NCBI GenBank assembly: GCA_009744235.1
Contig: WPHV01000003.1
Span: 62,001 to 126,000, forward strand
Source of the DNA: Gillisella vitis
Lineage (GTDB): Bacteria > Pseudomonadota > Alphaproteobacteria > Rhizobiales > Rhizobiaceae
Reading direction: 5' to 3'
DNA length: 64,000 bases
Position numbers and translations under genes: made by a program. Below the pieces are notes generated by a model. It was given only the letters and a program-made list of their open reading frames with translations. It made no database searches and was not told where the DNA came from. This document shows, in pieces, positions 1 through 8,785 of this stretch; position 1 is the stretch's first letter; every line of letters begins with the position of its first letter.

Positions 1-895
1 CGACATTGTAAGCCCAGTCTTCCTTGAGGCCGAGATCGGTGCCCAGCTTGCTGCCGGATTCAGCGCCGAGCATGCGCTTGACGTCCGGACCGCCATTGGC
101 CTTCATTTCGTCGATGTTCTTGGAGGTCACGCCGGCTTCTTCAGCGTTCACCATGGCATAGTGAACCCAGCTGACCACGTCGAACCACTTGTCGTCGCCC
201 TGACGCACAGCCGGTCCGAGCGGCTCCTTGGAAATGACTTCCGGCAGAACCATGTTGTCATCGGGGTTCTTGAGCTTCAGGCGGATGGCATAGAGGCCGG
301 ACTGGTCGGTGGTGTAGACGTCACAACGACCTGCGTCGTAGGCCGCAGTTGCGTCGTCTTCCTTTTCGAATACGACCGGGTTGTATTTCAGGCCATTGGC
401 CTTGAAATAGTCGGCAAGGTTCAATTCGGTCGTGGTGCCGGTCTGAACGCAAACGGCCGCGCCGGACAGTTCCAGAGCCGACTTCACGTTGAGGCTCTTT
501 TTCGCCATGAAGCCCTGGCCGTCATAGTAGTTGACGGTGCGGAAGTTGAAGCCGAGCGAGGTGTCGCGGCTGATTGTCCAGGTCGTGTTACGGGTCAGAA
601 CGTCGATTTCGCCGGACTGCAACGCAGGGAAGCGATCCTTGGCGGATACGGGCGTAAACTTGGTCTTGGATGCGTCGCCGAAGACGGCGGCAGCAATGCC
701 GCGGCAGTAATCGACATCCAGACCCGACCAGTCGCCCTTGTCATTCGGAGCGGAAAATCCCGGAATGCCCTGGCTGACGCCGCATTGAACAAAGCCTTTT
801 GCCTTAACATCGCTCAGCGTGTCGGCCGAGGCTGCCGATGCGCCAAAACCAAATGCCGCAGCGCCAAGCGCAACTGACAGGAGCGTCTTTTTCAT
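1..895 (-). CDS. aapJ: General L-amino acid ABC transporter, periplasmic substrate-binding protein AapJ (partial, C-terminus beyond window start)
   Basis: About 298 N-terminal residues are visible of a protein usually near 340 residues. It opens with a typical Sec signal peptide (MKKTLLSVALG, hydrophobic core, cleavage near ASA-ADT) followed by the family segments VKAKGFVQCGV, GDWSGLDVDYCRG and TRNTTWTISRDTSLGF, characteristic of the AapJ/BztA branch of solute-binding proteins family 3. In rhizobia AapJ feeds the AapQMP permease, which imports a broad range of L-amino acids. The start is the ATG at 895, after a purine-rich GGGAAA. The gene is divergent from metC, the arrangement known around the rhizobial aap operon; aapQ would lie outside the window. 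Family identity is firm; substrate range is by family. Confidence 0.93.
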   Translation of the reverse strand, partial: MKKTLLSVALGAAAFGFGASAASADTLSDVKAKGFVQCGVSQGIPGFSAPNDKGDWSGLDVDYCRGIAAAVFGDASKTKFTPVSAKDRFPALQSGEIDVLTRNTTWTISRDTSLGFNFRTVNYYDGQGFMAKKSLNVKSALELSGAAVCVQTGTTTELNLADYFKANGLKYNPVVFEKEDDATAAYDAGRCDVYTTDQSGLYAIRLKLKNPDDNMVLPEVISKEPLGPAVRQGDDKWFDVVSWVHYAMVNAEEAGVTSKNIDEMKANGGPDVKRMLGAESGSKLGTDLGLKEDWAYNV

Positions 896-1334
896 GTTTC
901 CCAACCTTTTTTCTGTTTGTCTTCCCTCCGGTGCCTGACACGGCTCTTGCCCCTCTCCATGCACCGGTGCCCGGGTTGTGACCCTAGCAAGCCCATCACA
1001 TTCATAAATGGGTTCATGGTCAAGTGTTGATGGGTGGAAATTGCGTCGAAAAGTGGCAATTCGATTTTTTTGCTCATAAAATAGGCCGACAACACAGGAA
1101 AGCCGCAGTTGGTGATGAAAATTTAGTCTAAATGGCGCCTTTGAATTTCATTGTCCCGGTGACGCGGCAAGGCTTGACCATGCTTGGCTGGCCTGTTCAA
1201 AAAAAGAAGTGGAGACGCGGCGGCGATGAACCGAAAACGAGGTGGATTGCGCTGCTGTCTTCGATAGTCGTAGTCTTGGCATGTTGCCCCTGACGGGCAG
1301 GCGACCAGCACATGAAAAAAGGCAGTTATAGCGG
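896..1334. other. Divergent intergenic region between aapJ and metC
   Basis: These 439 bases hold the promoters for aapJ (minus) and metC (plus). The stretch around 1000-1090 is relatively AT-rich. I see no convincing gene, tRNA or known riboswitch; in particular no SAM-II-like pseudoknot could be made out ahead of metC. Short frames on both strands have no recognisable family features. Confidence 0.5.
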
Positions 1335-2525
1335 ATGTCCGACAAAAAAAACTGGTTGACGAGCGCTGGCACGAATACGAAATTGTGCCATATCGGCCAT
1401 GATCCCTCGAGCTACCATGGCTTTGTCAATCCGCCGATCGTCAAGGCATCGACGGTGCTGTTTCCGACTGCCGAAAGCATGGAAACACGGACGCAGAAAT
1501 ATACCTATGGTACCCGCGGCACCCCGACAACGGACGCGCTTTGCGATGCGATTGACGTTCTGGAAGGCTCGGCTGGCACGATTATACTGCCCTCCGGCCT
1601 GGCTGCAATTACCGTTCCTTTCCTGGCTTTCCTGTCGCCTGGCGATCATGCGCTGGTCGTTGATTCGGTCTATGACCCGGCACGGCATTTCTGCGATACA
1701 ATGTTGAAGCGGATGGGTGTCGAGGTCGAATATTACGATCCTGCCATCGGTGCAGGCATCGCATCGCTGATGCGCGCCAATACAAAGCTGGTTCATGCCG
1801 AGGCTCCTGGCAGCAATACATTTGAAATGCAGGATATTCGCCTTCTGACTGACATCGCTCATAGTCATGGCGCCGTGGTCAGCATGGACAATACCTGGGC
1901 AACACCGCTCTATTTCCGGCCACTGGATTTCGGTGTCGATATTTCCATGCAGGCATCAACCAAATATCCGGCTGGCCATTCCGACATCCTGATGGGGACG
2001 GTTTCGGCCAATGCCGCGTGCTGGCCGCGCCTTAAGGCTGCCAATGGCGCCATGGGCCTCTGCGGTTCGACAGAAGATAGCTATATGGTTCTGCGTGGTC
2101 TCAGAACCATGGCGGTCAGGCTTGCTCATCACGATCGCAGTGCTCGTGCCGTGGCCGAATGGCTGGAGGCGAGGGACGATGTTGCGCGGGTCTTGCATCC
2201 GGCCCTGCCCAGTTTTCCCGGTCATGACATCTGGAAGCGCGACTTTAAAGGCGCTTCGGGGATCTTTTCCTTTGTACTGGCGGAAAGCGATCCGGCGCAG
2301 TTCAAGTGTAAGGCGCATGCCTTTCTCGATGCCTTGCAGATTTTCGGTCTTGGATGGTCCTGGGGCGGGTACGAAAGCCTGGCGGTATTGGCCAATGTCG
2401 GCGACCGCGTCATCGCCAAGCCGCCCGCAGGCGGGCCATTGATTCGTCTTCAGATCGGACTTGAAGATATTGCCGATCTCCAGGTGGATCTGGAGCGTGG
2501 TTTTGCTGCGGCAGCTACTGTTTAA
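1335..2525 (+). CDS. metC: Cystathionine beta-lyase MetC
   Basis: 396 residues, the normal length for a Cys/Met-metabolism PLP enzyme. Cystathionine is cleaved to homocysteine, pyruvate and ammonia in methionine synthesis. The PLP-binding lysine is K210 in ASTKYPAGHSD; the TYGTRGTPTTDAL segment near residue 56 and the SGLAAI phosphate-binding turn near residue 89 are as in MetC. The ending with WGGYESL and RLQIGLEDIADL is typical of this branch rather than of cystathionine gamma-synthase. The ATG at 1335 follows an AAGG at 12-15 bases upstream. The gene is monocistronic and divergent from aapJ; a small CCGAAA/TTTCGG hairpin follows the stop. Confidence 0.93.
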   Translation: MSDKKNWLTSAGTNTKLCHIGHDPSSYHGFVNPPIVKASTVLFPTAESMETRTQKYTYGTRGTPTTDALCDAIDVLEGSAGTIILPSGLAAITVPFLAFLSPGDHALVVDSVYDPARHFCDTMLKRMGVEVEYYDPAIGAGIASLMRANTKLVHAEAPGSNTFEMQDIRLLTDIAHSHGAVVSMDNTWATPLYFRPLDFGVDISMQASTKYPAGHSDILMGTVSANAACWPRLKAANGAMGLCGSTEDSYMVLRGLRTMAVRLAHHDRSARAVAEWLEARDDVARVLHPALPSFPGHDIWKRDFKGASGIFSFVLAESDPAQFKCKAHAFLDALQIFGLGWSWGGYESLAVLANVGDRVIAKPPAGGPLIRLQIGLEDIADLQVDLERGFAAAATV

Positions 2526-2534
2526 CTGTCTGAT

Positions 2535-2550
2535 CCGAAAGCAATTTCGG
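2535..2550. terminator. Small hairpin between convergent metC and monooxygenase genes
   Basis: A 6-bp perfect stem (CCGAAA, loop GCAA, TTTCGG) lies ten bases after the metC stop and before the stop of the opposite-strand gene at 2576. It has no clear T-run, so it is only a weak candidate terminator. Confidence 0.3.
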
Positions 2551-2575
2551 GTTGAAGGCATCGGACAATTTACGG

Positions 2576-3754
2576 CTAAAGGTCTGTCAAGACAGGCCGG
2601 TAGCCATAGAGCCAGTCGAGATCGCGGGCAAAGCTATCGGAAGGGCGCAAGGACAATAGGACGTCGCGCCCGATTTGCAGCGGCCCCTTGGCGTGATAGG
2701 CGAATTTGTTGATTGCCCCTCGTTTGCGCACGGCGCTGACCCGTTTTTGCCGACTGGTCTCATAAGCCGTGAGCGCCTGGGGGGTGGGTCGACTGGAGAC
2801 GAGATCGGCCAGTTCGAAAGCGTCTTCGATGGCCATCGCCGCGCCCTGAGCCGAGAAGGGGAGCATGGCATGGGCTGCATCGCCGATCAGCACCAGATCC
2901 CTGTCATTGTGCCAACGGCCATTTCCAGCCTGAAACAGCGGCCAGAAGGTCATGTTGGTATTGGCATTCGCCAACATGGTGCAGATGTCGCTATTCCAGC
3001 CTTTGAAGGCCCGCTCCAGCAGCAGAGCCTGGCTATCCTGCGTTTGAGCTGCCCATCCTTCGCCGGGATCGACGCCCGCGCCGATGGCCACGATGTTGAT
3101 ACTGTCGGTATCGCGCAAGGGATAGGTGACCATATGGGCATTCGGCCCCAGAAAGGCCGTTACGGACTGTCGGTCGAGAAAGGCGGGGGCTTCGGCCTGG
3201 GGAAGGGTAACGCGCCAGGCAATGCTGCCGCTGAAGGACACGTCCGGGCCGCCAGCCACGAAATTGCGCAGCCGCGACCAGACGCCATCGGCAGCGATCA
3301 GCAGGTCGGGACGCTCGCCGGTTTGCGGATCGCGCAGGATTTGCGCATCGGGGCTTTCGACCCTCTGGTCCAATATCAGGGAGCAAAGCGGATTGCGCGC
3401 CACGGCCTCAAGAAGAGCCTGTTGCAGCGTTGCGCGATGCAACACGCCGTAGGGCGCCTGCCAACGGGATTTCGCGTGGGCGCCAACCGGCACGTCGCAA
3501 AGGCGTTTCAAGCTGATGCCGGAGGCGAGCGCCACCACATCCGGCTCATGCCAGCGCGCGCGCAGGTTTTCGAGAACACCGAGTTCGTCGAGAATCCAGG
3601 TGACGTTTGGCGTCAGTTGCAGGCCGGCGCCGACCTCAAGCAATTGTGGGCTTTTCTCAAAAATCCGGGTCGCGATACCCACGCGGGCAAAGCACAAGGA
3701 CGCGACAAGACCGGCTATGCCGCCGCCGACAATTGCCACGGTTTTCGTGGACAT
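2576..3754 (-). CDS. FAD-dependent monooxygenase (salicylate/aromatic hydroxylase type)
   Basis: 392 residues with the group A flavoprotein monooxygenase plan: an N-terminal dinucleotide-binding GGGIAGLVASL near residue 10, the DG-type segment around LLIAADGVWSRLR, and the FAD-binding GDAAHAMLPFSAQGAAMA near residue 285. Such enzymes use NAD(P)H and O2 to hydroxylate an aromatic ring; the closest named relatives would be salicylate hydroxylase-like or 6-hydroxynicotinate monooxygenase-like proteins. The substrate cannot be told from sequence. The gene lies 38 bases downstream of the zinc-ribbon gene on the same strand, so they are probably cotranscribed. It is convergent with metC. Confidence 0.85.
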   Translation of the reverse strand: MSTKTVAIVGGGIAGLVASLCFARVGIATRIFEKSPQLLEVGAGLQLTPNVTWILDELGVLENLRARWHEPDVVALASGISLKRLCDVPVGAHAKSRWQAPYGVLHRATLQQALLEAVARNPLCSLILDQRVESPDAQILRDPQTGERPDLLIAADGVWSRLRNFVAGGPDVSFSGSIAWRVTLPQAEAPAFLDRQSVTAFLGPNAHMVTYPLRDTDSINIVAIGAGVDPGEGWAAQTQDSQALLLERAFKGWNSDICTMLANANTNMTFWPLFQAGNGRWHNDRDLVLIGDAAHAMLPFSAQGAAMAIEDAFELADLVSSRPTPQALTAYETSRQKRVSAVRKRGAINKFAYHAKGPLQIGRDVLLSLRPSDSFARDLDWLYGYRPVLTDL

Positions 3755-3792
3755 GGTGATAATCCGATCGCTGGCGCGTCGCTGAGAGCCGC

Positions 3793-4038
3793 TCAGGCTG
3801 CCTTGACGTGAAAGACGCAGCCGGCCGGGTTGGTTTCGGTTGCCTTCAGGCTGCTGTTATAGCGATAGAGCGTTGAGCAGTAGGGGCAGACCTTCTCGGT
3901 GTCATGGCCAAGGTCGATGAAGATATGCGGGTGATCAAAAGGAACGGACGCACCGGTGCACATGAATTCCTTGACGCCGATTTCGACAAGCCGATGTCCG
4001 CCGTCGTTCTGGAAATGGGGAATGGAATGACCGGCCAT
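3793..4038 (-). CDS. Zinc-ribbon (zf-CHCC, NDUFS6-like) domain protein
   Basis: 81 residues starting MAGHSIPHFQND. The metal-binding residues are visible: FMCTG, then HPHIFIDLG, then CPYCSTLYRY, a C-x(n)-H-x(n)-C-x2-C pattern of the zf-CHCC family related to the small NDUFS6 subunit of respiratory complex I. Similar stand-alone proteins of about 80 residues are common in alphaproteobacteria and their function is not established. The internal ATG at 4038 is chosen because the family begins there; the longer upstream reading frame is not conserved-looking. It precedes the monooxygenase gene on the same strand. Confidence 0.82.
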   Translation of the reverse strand: MAGHSIPHFQNDGGHRLVEIGVKEFMCTGASVPFDHPHIFIDLGHDTEKVCPYCSTLYRYNSSLKATETNPAGCVFHVKAA

Positions 4039-4440
4039 GTCTATGCTCCGAATGCCTTGTTGCCCAGTTTCCAAGGCCTGCAAGGCCGGGAAACTCAACT
4101 GAAGATGAAACGTTTATGGCGGGTGATCCGCATCTCTGCCGCCGCCATGCACCGCGATTGGGTTACGCCGGACATTAGCCGCCTTTTTTTGAAATGGGTA
4201 GAGCCAATGCAGGGCGCTGCCGATTGTTTTTACAGAATTGCTGTGCCTTTGCAGGGGTATGGGCAGATAAACTCTTGAACCCTACAGGGGTTACGACTTA
4301 TGCAGCAGGGCTACTGCGTATCGCAACCCTTGCGGATGTCTGGCGTCTTCCTGTCCTTGTTGGCAGATTGGGGATGGCATGTTGTGGGGCGGCGGGCCGG
4401 GTCATGCTGCCTTGATCGACTATCAACTGGACCGATTGTG
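4039..4440. other. Intergenic region upstream of two divergent genes
   Basis: These 402 bases separate the zinc-ribbon gene (minus) from the alpha/beta hydrolase (plus). A short hairpin AACCC-TACA-GGGTT lies at about 4277-4291. Several open frames cross the region but none shows a ribosome site or family similarity that I recognise. Promoters for both genes must lie here. Confidence 0.4.
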
Positions 4441-5226
4441 ATGAATTTGAACGCTCCCGCTTTTTCCCGCTTTCGTCATGACGGTCTGGAGATCGCCTAT
4501 TTCGATGAGGGCGATCCGTCTGGCCCGGCAGTTTTGCTGATCCATGGGTTTGCCTCCAGCGCCCTGGTCAATTGGGTGCATCCTGGCTGGCTGAAGACGC
4601 TGGGCGATGCCGGCTACCGGGTGATCGCACTCGACAATCGCGGCCATGGCCAGAGCGACAAGCCGCATGAAGCGGAAGTCTATCATCCTGAAAACATGGC
4701 AGCGGATGCCGCAGCGCTGCTCGATCATCTTGGTGTGGCTGAAGCGCATGTGATGGGATATTCCATGGGCGCGCGGATTTCGGCTTTCATGGCGCTGGAT
4801 TTTCCGCAGCGGGTCCGCTCGCTGGTGTTTGGCGGGCTTGGCATTGGCATATCCACCGGGGTCGGCGACTGGGACCCGATTGCCGATGCGCTGCTGGCTC
4901 CTTCGCTTGATGATGTGACCCATGAGCGCGGACGGATGTTTCGCGCCTTTGCCGAGCAGACACGCAGCGACCGGCTGGCGCTGGCCGCTTGTATCTCTAC
5001 GTCGCGCGATCTGGTGTCCGCAGCCGAGCTTGCTACAATCACCATGCCTGTCCTGATCGGTGTCGGGACTGTGGATGATATTGCCGGATCACCCCATGAA
5101 CTGGCGGCGTTGATGCCCAATGCCCGCGCCATCGATATTCCCAAGCGCGACCATATGCTGGCGGTTGGCGACAGGGTGTTTAAACAGGCCGTTCTGGAAT
5201 TCTACGCCGAGCTGGATGGCCGCTAG
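4441..5226 (+). CDS. Alpha/beta-fold hydrolase
   Basis: 261 residues from the ATG at 4441. The hydrolase core is clear: the oxyanion strand LLIHGFASS, the nucleophile elbow GYSMGARIS (G-x-S-x-G) near residue 103, a late aspartate in GVGTVDDIAG and the catalytic histidine in KRDHMLAVGD close to the C-terminus. This is the broad esterase/epoxide hydrolase-like group, and the substrate is unknown. An upstream in-frame extension to 4300 exists but lacks family sequence, so the shorter start is preferred. It is convergent with the enoyl-CoA hydratase gene, six bases apart. Confidence 0.85.
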   Translation: MNLNAPAFSRFRHDGLEIAYFDEGDPSGPAVLLIHGFASSALVNWVHPGWLKTLGDAGYRVIALDNRGHGQSDKPHEAEVYHPENMAADAAALLDHLGVAEAHVMGYSMGARISAFMALDFPQRVRSLVFGGLGIGISTGVGDWDPIADALLAPSLDDVTHERGRMFRAFAEQTRSDRLALAACISTSRDLVSAAELATITMPVLIGVGTVDDIAGSPHELAALMPNARAIDIPKRDHMLAVGDRVFKQAVLEFYAELDGR

Positions 5227-5232
5227 ACGTTT

Positions 5233-6036
5233 TTATTCTCCGGTAAAGATCGGTTGGCGTTTTTCGCGAAATGCAGTGCGGCCTTCGCGGTAGTCGGCAC
5301 TTTCGAACGTCGTGGAGCCAAGAACTGCGGCCTCACTCAGCAGGCTGTCGTCCTGGCTTTCCGTTGCCCGCAGCGCCAGCTTGGCAGCGTGGATAGACAG
5401 TGGCGCATTGGCGGCGATGGTTTCTGCCAAAGAAAAGGCTGCACCGTCAAGAGCTTGAGGGGCGACGAGATCGCCCAAAAAGCCGCAGCTCAATAGAGAA
5501 GCGGCGGGAAATGCCTGACCGGTAAACAGCGCCCGCCGGGCGATCTGGCTGCCCAGCGTCCGGCTGAGGTCGGCAACGGCATCTGCTGGATAGGCGAGGC
5601 CAAGTCGGGCGGCGGGTATGGCGAAGATTGCGGTGTCGTCGGCGATCCTGATATCGGCGGCGGCGGCAAGCCCGAAGGCCCCACCATAGCAAACCCCGCG
5701 AAGTGAGGCGATGACAGGCACCCGAGCCTCACGAATGGCCGCGAAAGCCGCACTATTGTCAGCCTCGTAGATCCGCGCCTGCCGGCTATCGTTGCGCACG
5801 GTGTCAAATTCGGAAATGTCGGCGCCGGCGCTGAAATCCGTCTGGCCGCCGCCTGTCATGACGATGCAATGAACCCCGGCCTCGGCAATCAGCCAGTCCA
5901 GTGCCGGGGGAATGGCGCGCCACATGGCCTGGGTGATCGCATTCTTGCGAGTTGGATTGTCGATAATCAGCGCGCCAATGCCATTTTGTCCGGCCACCCT
6001 TATGCCGTTATCCGCAAAGGTCCGCGCTTTTTTCAT
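5233..6036 (-). CDS. Enoyl-CoA hydratase/isomerase family protein
   Basis: 267 residues of the crotonase fold. Visible markers are NPTRKNAITQAMW near the N-terminus, the oxyanion-hole strand DFSAGADISEFD near residue 70, and the second oxyanion turn LRGVCYGGAFGLAAAADIRIA near residue 115. Members hydrate or isomerise acyl-CoA thioesters in fatty- or aromatic-acid breakdown; the glutamate pair that marks a true hydratase is not obvious, so the exact reaction is open. The gene is divergent from cysE across a 72-base gap. Confidence 0.85.
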   Translation of the reverse strand: MKKARTFADNGIRVAGQNGIGALIIDNPTRKNAITQAMWRAIPPALDWLIAEAGVHCIVMTGGGQTDFSAGADISEFDTVRNDSRQARIYEADNSAAFAAIREARVPVIASLRGVCYGGAFGLAAAADIRIADDTAIFAIPAARLGLAYPADAVADLSRTLGSQIARRALFTGQAFPAASLLSCGFLGDLVAPQALDGAAFSLAETIAANAPLSIHAAKLALRATESQDDSLLSEAAVLGSTTFESADYREGRTAFREKRQPIFTGE

Positions 6037-6073
6037 CTCATGCCCCCATCTGGTCTGATCGATAGATCATCTA

Positions 6074-6079
6074 TATAAT
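6074..6079 (+). promoter_or_regulatory. Candidate -10 element of cysE
   Basis: A perfect TATAAT lies 30 bases upstream of the cysE ATG in the short divergent gap. A matching -35 at 17 or 18 bases is poor, so this is a position guess only. The same gap also serves the opposite-strand hydratase gene. Confidence 0.35.
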
Positions 6080-6108
6080 GGACGGTGAACGTCAATGAGG
6101 AGATTGCA

Positions 6109-6933
6109 ATGGCTGTCATGCACGATCTTGCTGTGCGCGAGATGATCAAGCCCATGGACCCGATCTGGGACAGCATGCGCCAGGAGGCCCGCAGTGCCGC
6201 CGAGCATGATCCGCTCCTGGCGGCCTTCCTCTATTCCACCGTGCTGAACCACCGTTCGCTGGAAGGCTGCGTGATCTACCGCATCTGTGAACGGCTCGAC
6301 CATGCCGACCTGCAATCCAGTCTTTTGCGCCAGACTTTCGAGGAAATGCTGACCGATTGGCCGGAATGGGGCACTGTGCTGCGCGTCGATATTCAGGCCT
6401 ATTACGACCGCGACCCGGCCTGCCTGCGCTTTATCGAGCCTGTGCTGTATTTCAAAGGATTTCACGCGATCCAGACCCATCGGCTGGCCAACTGGCTTTG
6501 GAACAAAGGCAGGCGCGATTTTGCGCTCTATCTGCAAAGCCGGTCCTCCAGCGTGTTTCAGACGGATATCAATCCGGCTGCTCACATCGGCAAGGGAATA
6601 TTTCTGGATCACGCCACAGGCCTGGTGGTCGGCGAGACAGCACGGATCGGCGATAATGTTTCTATCTTGCATGGGGTGACGCTGGGCGGCACCGGCAAGG
6701 AAGGGGCAGATCGCCATCCCAAGATTGGCAATGGTGTCCTGATCGGCGCGGGCGCGAAAGTGCTGGGCAATATCGAGATCGGCTGCTGCTCGCGGGTGGC
6801 CGCCGGTTCTGTTGTGCTGAAGCCTGTACCGGCTGGCAAGACGGTTGCAGGCGTACCCGCCAAGGTGGTGGGCGAAGCAGGCTGTGCCGAACCGGCCCGC
6901 TCGATGAACCAGGTGGTGTCCGAGGACGGCTGA
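6109..6933 (+). CDS. cysE: Serine O-acetyltransferase CysE
   Basis: 274 residues, the usual rhizobial length. It makes O-acetylserine from serine and acetyl-CoA for cysteine synthesis. The N-terminal helical domain (MIKPMDPIWDSMRQEA, DPLLAAFLYSTVLNH) is followed by the left-handed beta-helix with hexapeptide repeats (IGKGIFLDHATG, GETARIGDNVSI, GVTLGGTGKEG, IGNGVLIGAGAKV) and the C-terminal VAGVPAKVVG. The catalytic histidine lies in LDHATG. The ATG at 6109 is set by GAGGAG at 6097-6102; a GTG at 6085 lacks such a site. Confidence 0.95.
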   Translation: MAVMHDLAVREMIKPMDPIWDSMRQEARSAAEHDPLLAAFLYSTVLNHRSLEGCVIYRICERLDHADLQSSLLRQTFEEMLTDWPEWGTVLRVDIQAYYDRDPACLRFIEPVLYFKGFHAIQTHRLANWLWNKGRRDFALYLQSRSSSVFQTDINPAAHIGKGIFLDHATGLVVGETARIGDNVSILHGVTLGGTGKEGADRHPKIGNGVLIGAGAKVLGNIEIGCCSRVAAGSVVLKPVPAGKTVAGVPAKVVGEAGCAEPARSMNQVVSEDG

Positions 6934-7267
6934 CGGAACGGGTGCCCACGCCGTTACGTTGATTTCGACATGCCGTATTTGGCGCGCGAACCTTATGGCC
7001 TCCGTGGCCGCTTCGGTTGGTGGTCATGGATGAACCTGTCTGATGATTTTTTAGTGAACCGATTCCGCTTCCAGCAATTATCCCTTAAAAGCAGGGGCGG
7101 ATCGATATTCGCGGCTTTACACAGCTGTTTGGCCCATGCGACAAGCAGGCCGCCGAAGCATGGTTCGTGCGGTTTGTCAGTCACGGCCATGCTGGAATTT
7201 TGAGAGCGCTGCGGCAACATGGCCGGATCGAAGGTTCGTGCTGCGCAGACAATCCATGGAGATTTTT
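6934..7267. other. Intergenic region between cysE and the DUF3126 gene
   Basis: 334 bases without a supported gene. Open frames on both strands in 6970-7220 show no family features or ribosome-binding sites. The promoter of the downstream gene is expected here. I see no terminator-like hairpin directly after cysE. Confidence 0.4.
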
Positions 7268-7471
7268 GTGAAAGCAGACGAAATCAAGAAGCTTGACGCT
7301 TATTTCAAGCGGACTTTCAACCCGACGATGGCTGTAAAGGCGCGTCCGCGCAAGGATGACTCGGCAGAAGTTTATGTTGGTGATGAGTTTCTCGGCGTTG
7401 TCTTCAAGGATGACGAGGACGGTGATCTGTCCTACAATTTCTCGATGGCCATTCTGGATGTCGATCTTTGA
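7268..7471 (+). CDS. DUF3126 family small protein
   Basis: 67 residues from the GTG at 7268, reading VKADEIKKLDAYFKRTF and ending NFSMAILDVDL. The segments ARPRKDDSAEVYVGDEFLG and DDEDGDLSYNF are the hallmark of DUF3126, an acidic alphaproteobacterial protein of unknown function. A GGAG six bases before the GTG and the family start (usually MKADEI) favour this start; an in-frame ATG at 7256 would add four residues. A strong intrinsic terminator follows. Confidence 0.8.
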   Translation: MKADEIKKLDAYFKRTFNPTMAVKARPRKDDSAEVYVGDEFLGVVFKDDEDGDLSYNFSMAILDVDL

Positions 7472-7522
7472 TCACAGGTTGCATTCATAAGGGATGCATT
7501 TATTGATATTTGATAATGAAGG

Positions 7523-7550
7523 GCGGCCCCGTATGGGGTCGCTTTTTTTT
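7523..7550 (+). terminator. Rho-independent terminator after the DUF3126 gene
   Basis: An 8-bp stem GCGGCCCC/GGGGTCGC with a GTAT loop is followed by eight T residues. Confidence 0.9.
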
Positions 7551-7661
7551 GTTATTGATAAAATGCAACTTTTTGGCGATGACGCACTGCACAAATTGAC
7601 TTGACCAATTTTAGCAATCTGTCCTATGGTTTGGGACAGCAGAGGAAAAAGGAGTGCTGTT

Positions 7662-8015
7662 ATGTTGAATTTCGAAGACGTGAACAAAAAGAGCAAAGAA
7701 GCCGTCGATACGATGGTGAAGAATTATTCCGAGGTTGCCAAGGGCATGCAGTCGATCGCTGCTGAAGCTCAGGATTACTCGAAAAAGTCCTTCCAGGATC
7801 TGGCCGGTTTCATGGAGCAACTGACCGCTGCCCGCAGCATCGAAACTGTTTTCGAGTTGCAGACGAAATATGCTAAGAGCTCCTACGAAACGTTCGTGTC
7901 AGAAGCCACCAAGATCACCGAAATGTATGCCGATCTGGCCAAGACGGCATATAAGCCTTATGAGGCTCCGATTGCCAAGGCTTCGAAAGCAGCGTCCGCC
8001 GCGACGGCTGCCTGA
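7662..8015 (+). CDS. Phasin family protein
   Basis: 117 residues, highly helical and rich in Ala, Lys and Glu. It begins MLNFEDVNKKSKEAVDTM and contains YSKKSFQDLAGFMEQL and the phasin-2 signature AARSIETVFELQTKYAKSSYE-like segment around residues 55-75. Phasins coat polyhydroxybutyrate granules and control their number and size. The ATG at 7662 is preceded by AAGGAG at 7649-7654. It is monocistronic with its own terminator. The polymer synthase genes are not in this window. Confidence 0.88.
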   Translation: MLNFEDVNKKSKEAVDTMVKNYSEVAKGMQSIAAEAQDYSKKSFQDLAGFMEQLTAARSIETVFELQTKYAKSSYETFVSEATKITEMYADLAKTAYKPYEAPIAKASKAASAATAA

Positions 8016-8040
8016 TCATTTTTTATTGATGTCGCTGCAA

Positions 8041-8068
8041 ACGGCCGTCCTGTGGGATGGCCGTTTTT
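8041..8068 (+). terminator. Rho-independent terminator after the phasin gene
   Basis: Stem ACGGCCGTCC pairs with GGATGGCCGT (one G-T pair) around a TGTG loop and runs into a short T tract. Confidence 0.85.
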
Positions 8069-8421
8069 CGTTGGTACTTCCCATGCCAGCCCCGGTTTGG
8101 CAGCTTATGTCCATACTCAGTCTTGTGGTCAGCCTGGGGCATTGCTGGGGAGACAATATGATTATCTGGTGGTAATCTCAGCTGGAAGTGAACGCGCTGC
8201 GATTGCTGGTCTGGAAAACGCGGGTAAGGCACTTATCTTTAGGCCTGTTGCGTCGGTATCGGGACTTGTCCGGGGTGCCTTTTTGAGGTCGGACACGCAA
8301 TTCTCTTTGCAGTGCGTATCTATGGGCTTAAAATCGATGAGAAATGGACTACCTTAATGAATCTGTGAGGTCTGGCGGGATTCGCCTTTTGCGATGAAGC
8401 GGCCGGAACTCGGGAGAATGG
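8069..8421. other. Intergenic region upstream of clpS
   Basis: 353 bases with no supported gene. No clear heat-shock (RpoH) promoter could be found by eye. The clpS promoter is presumably within the last 150 bases. Confidence 0.4.
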
Positions 8422-8775
8422 ATGGAAATGATCGCGCAACCGATCGTCATGCAAGCGCAGGGTAACAACGACGGACCAAACAGGGGCACGTCGGTTATCA
8501 CGCGCACGAAGCCGAAAACCAAGAAGCCCAATTTATATCGCGTTCTGCTGCTAAATGATGACTATACGCCGATGGAGTTCGTCATCCATATTCTGGAGCG
8601 GTTCTTCCAAAAAGACAGGGAAGCGGCAACCCTCGTCATGCTGCACGTACACAACCACGGGGTAGGGGAATGCGGCGTCTTCACCTATGAGGTCGCCGAA
8701 ACCAAGGTAAGCCAAGTTATGGACTTCGCGCGGCAGCACGAGCATCCGCTGCAATGCGTCATGGAAAAGAAATGA
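8422..8775 (+). CDS. clpS: ATP-dependent Clp protease adaptor ClpS
   Basis: 117 residues. ClpS delivers N-degron substrates to ClpAP. The N-degron pocket motif [21 protein letters not shown] starts near residue 41, and the [21 protein letters not shown] and [11 protein letters not shown] segments complete the fold. The N-terminal 38 residues are a flexible basic tail. It is ten bases upstream of clpA, so the adaptor and its unfoldase are cotranscribed, the usual arrangement. Confidence 0.95.
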   Translation: MEMIAQPIVMQAQGNNDGPNRGTSVITRTKPKTKKPNLYRVLLLNDDYTPMEFVIHILERFFQKDREAATLVMLHVHNHGVGECGVFTYEVAETKVSQVMDFARQHEHPLQCVMEKK

Positions 8776-8785
8776 GGATCTGACC

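Noticed and set aside
1123..1372. Possible SAM-type riboswitch ahead of metC
   Set aside because: The region does not show the pseudoknot elements of SAM-II, which in alphaproteobacteria usually precedes metA/metX/metZ.
2675..3811. A 378-residue plus-strand frame over the flavin monooxygenase
   Set aside because: The minus strand has clear FAD-binding motifs; the plus-strand frame has none.
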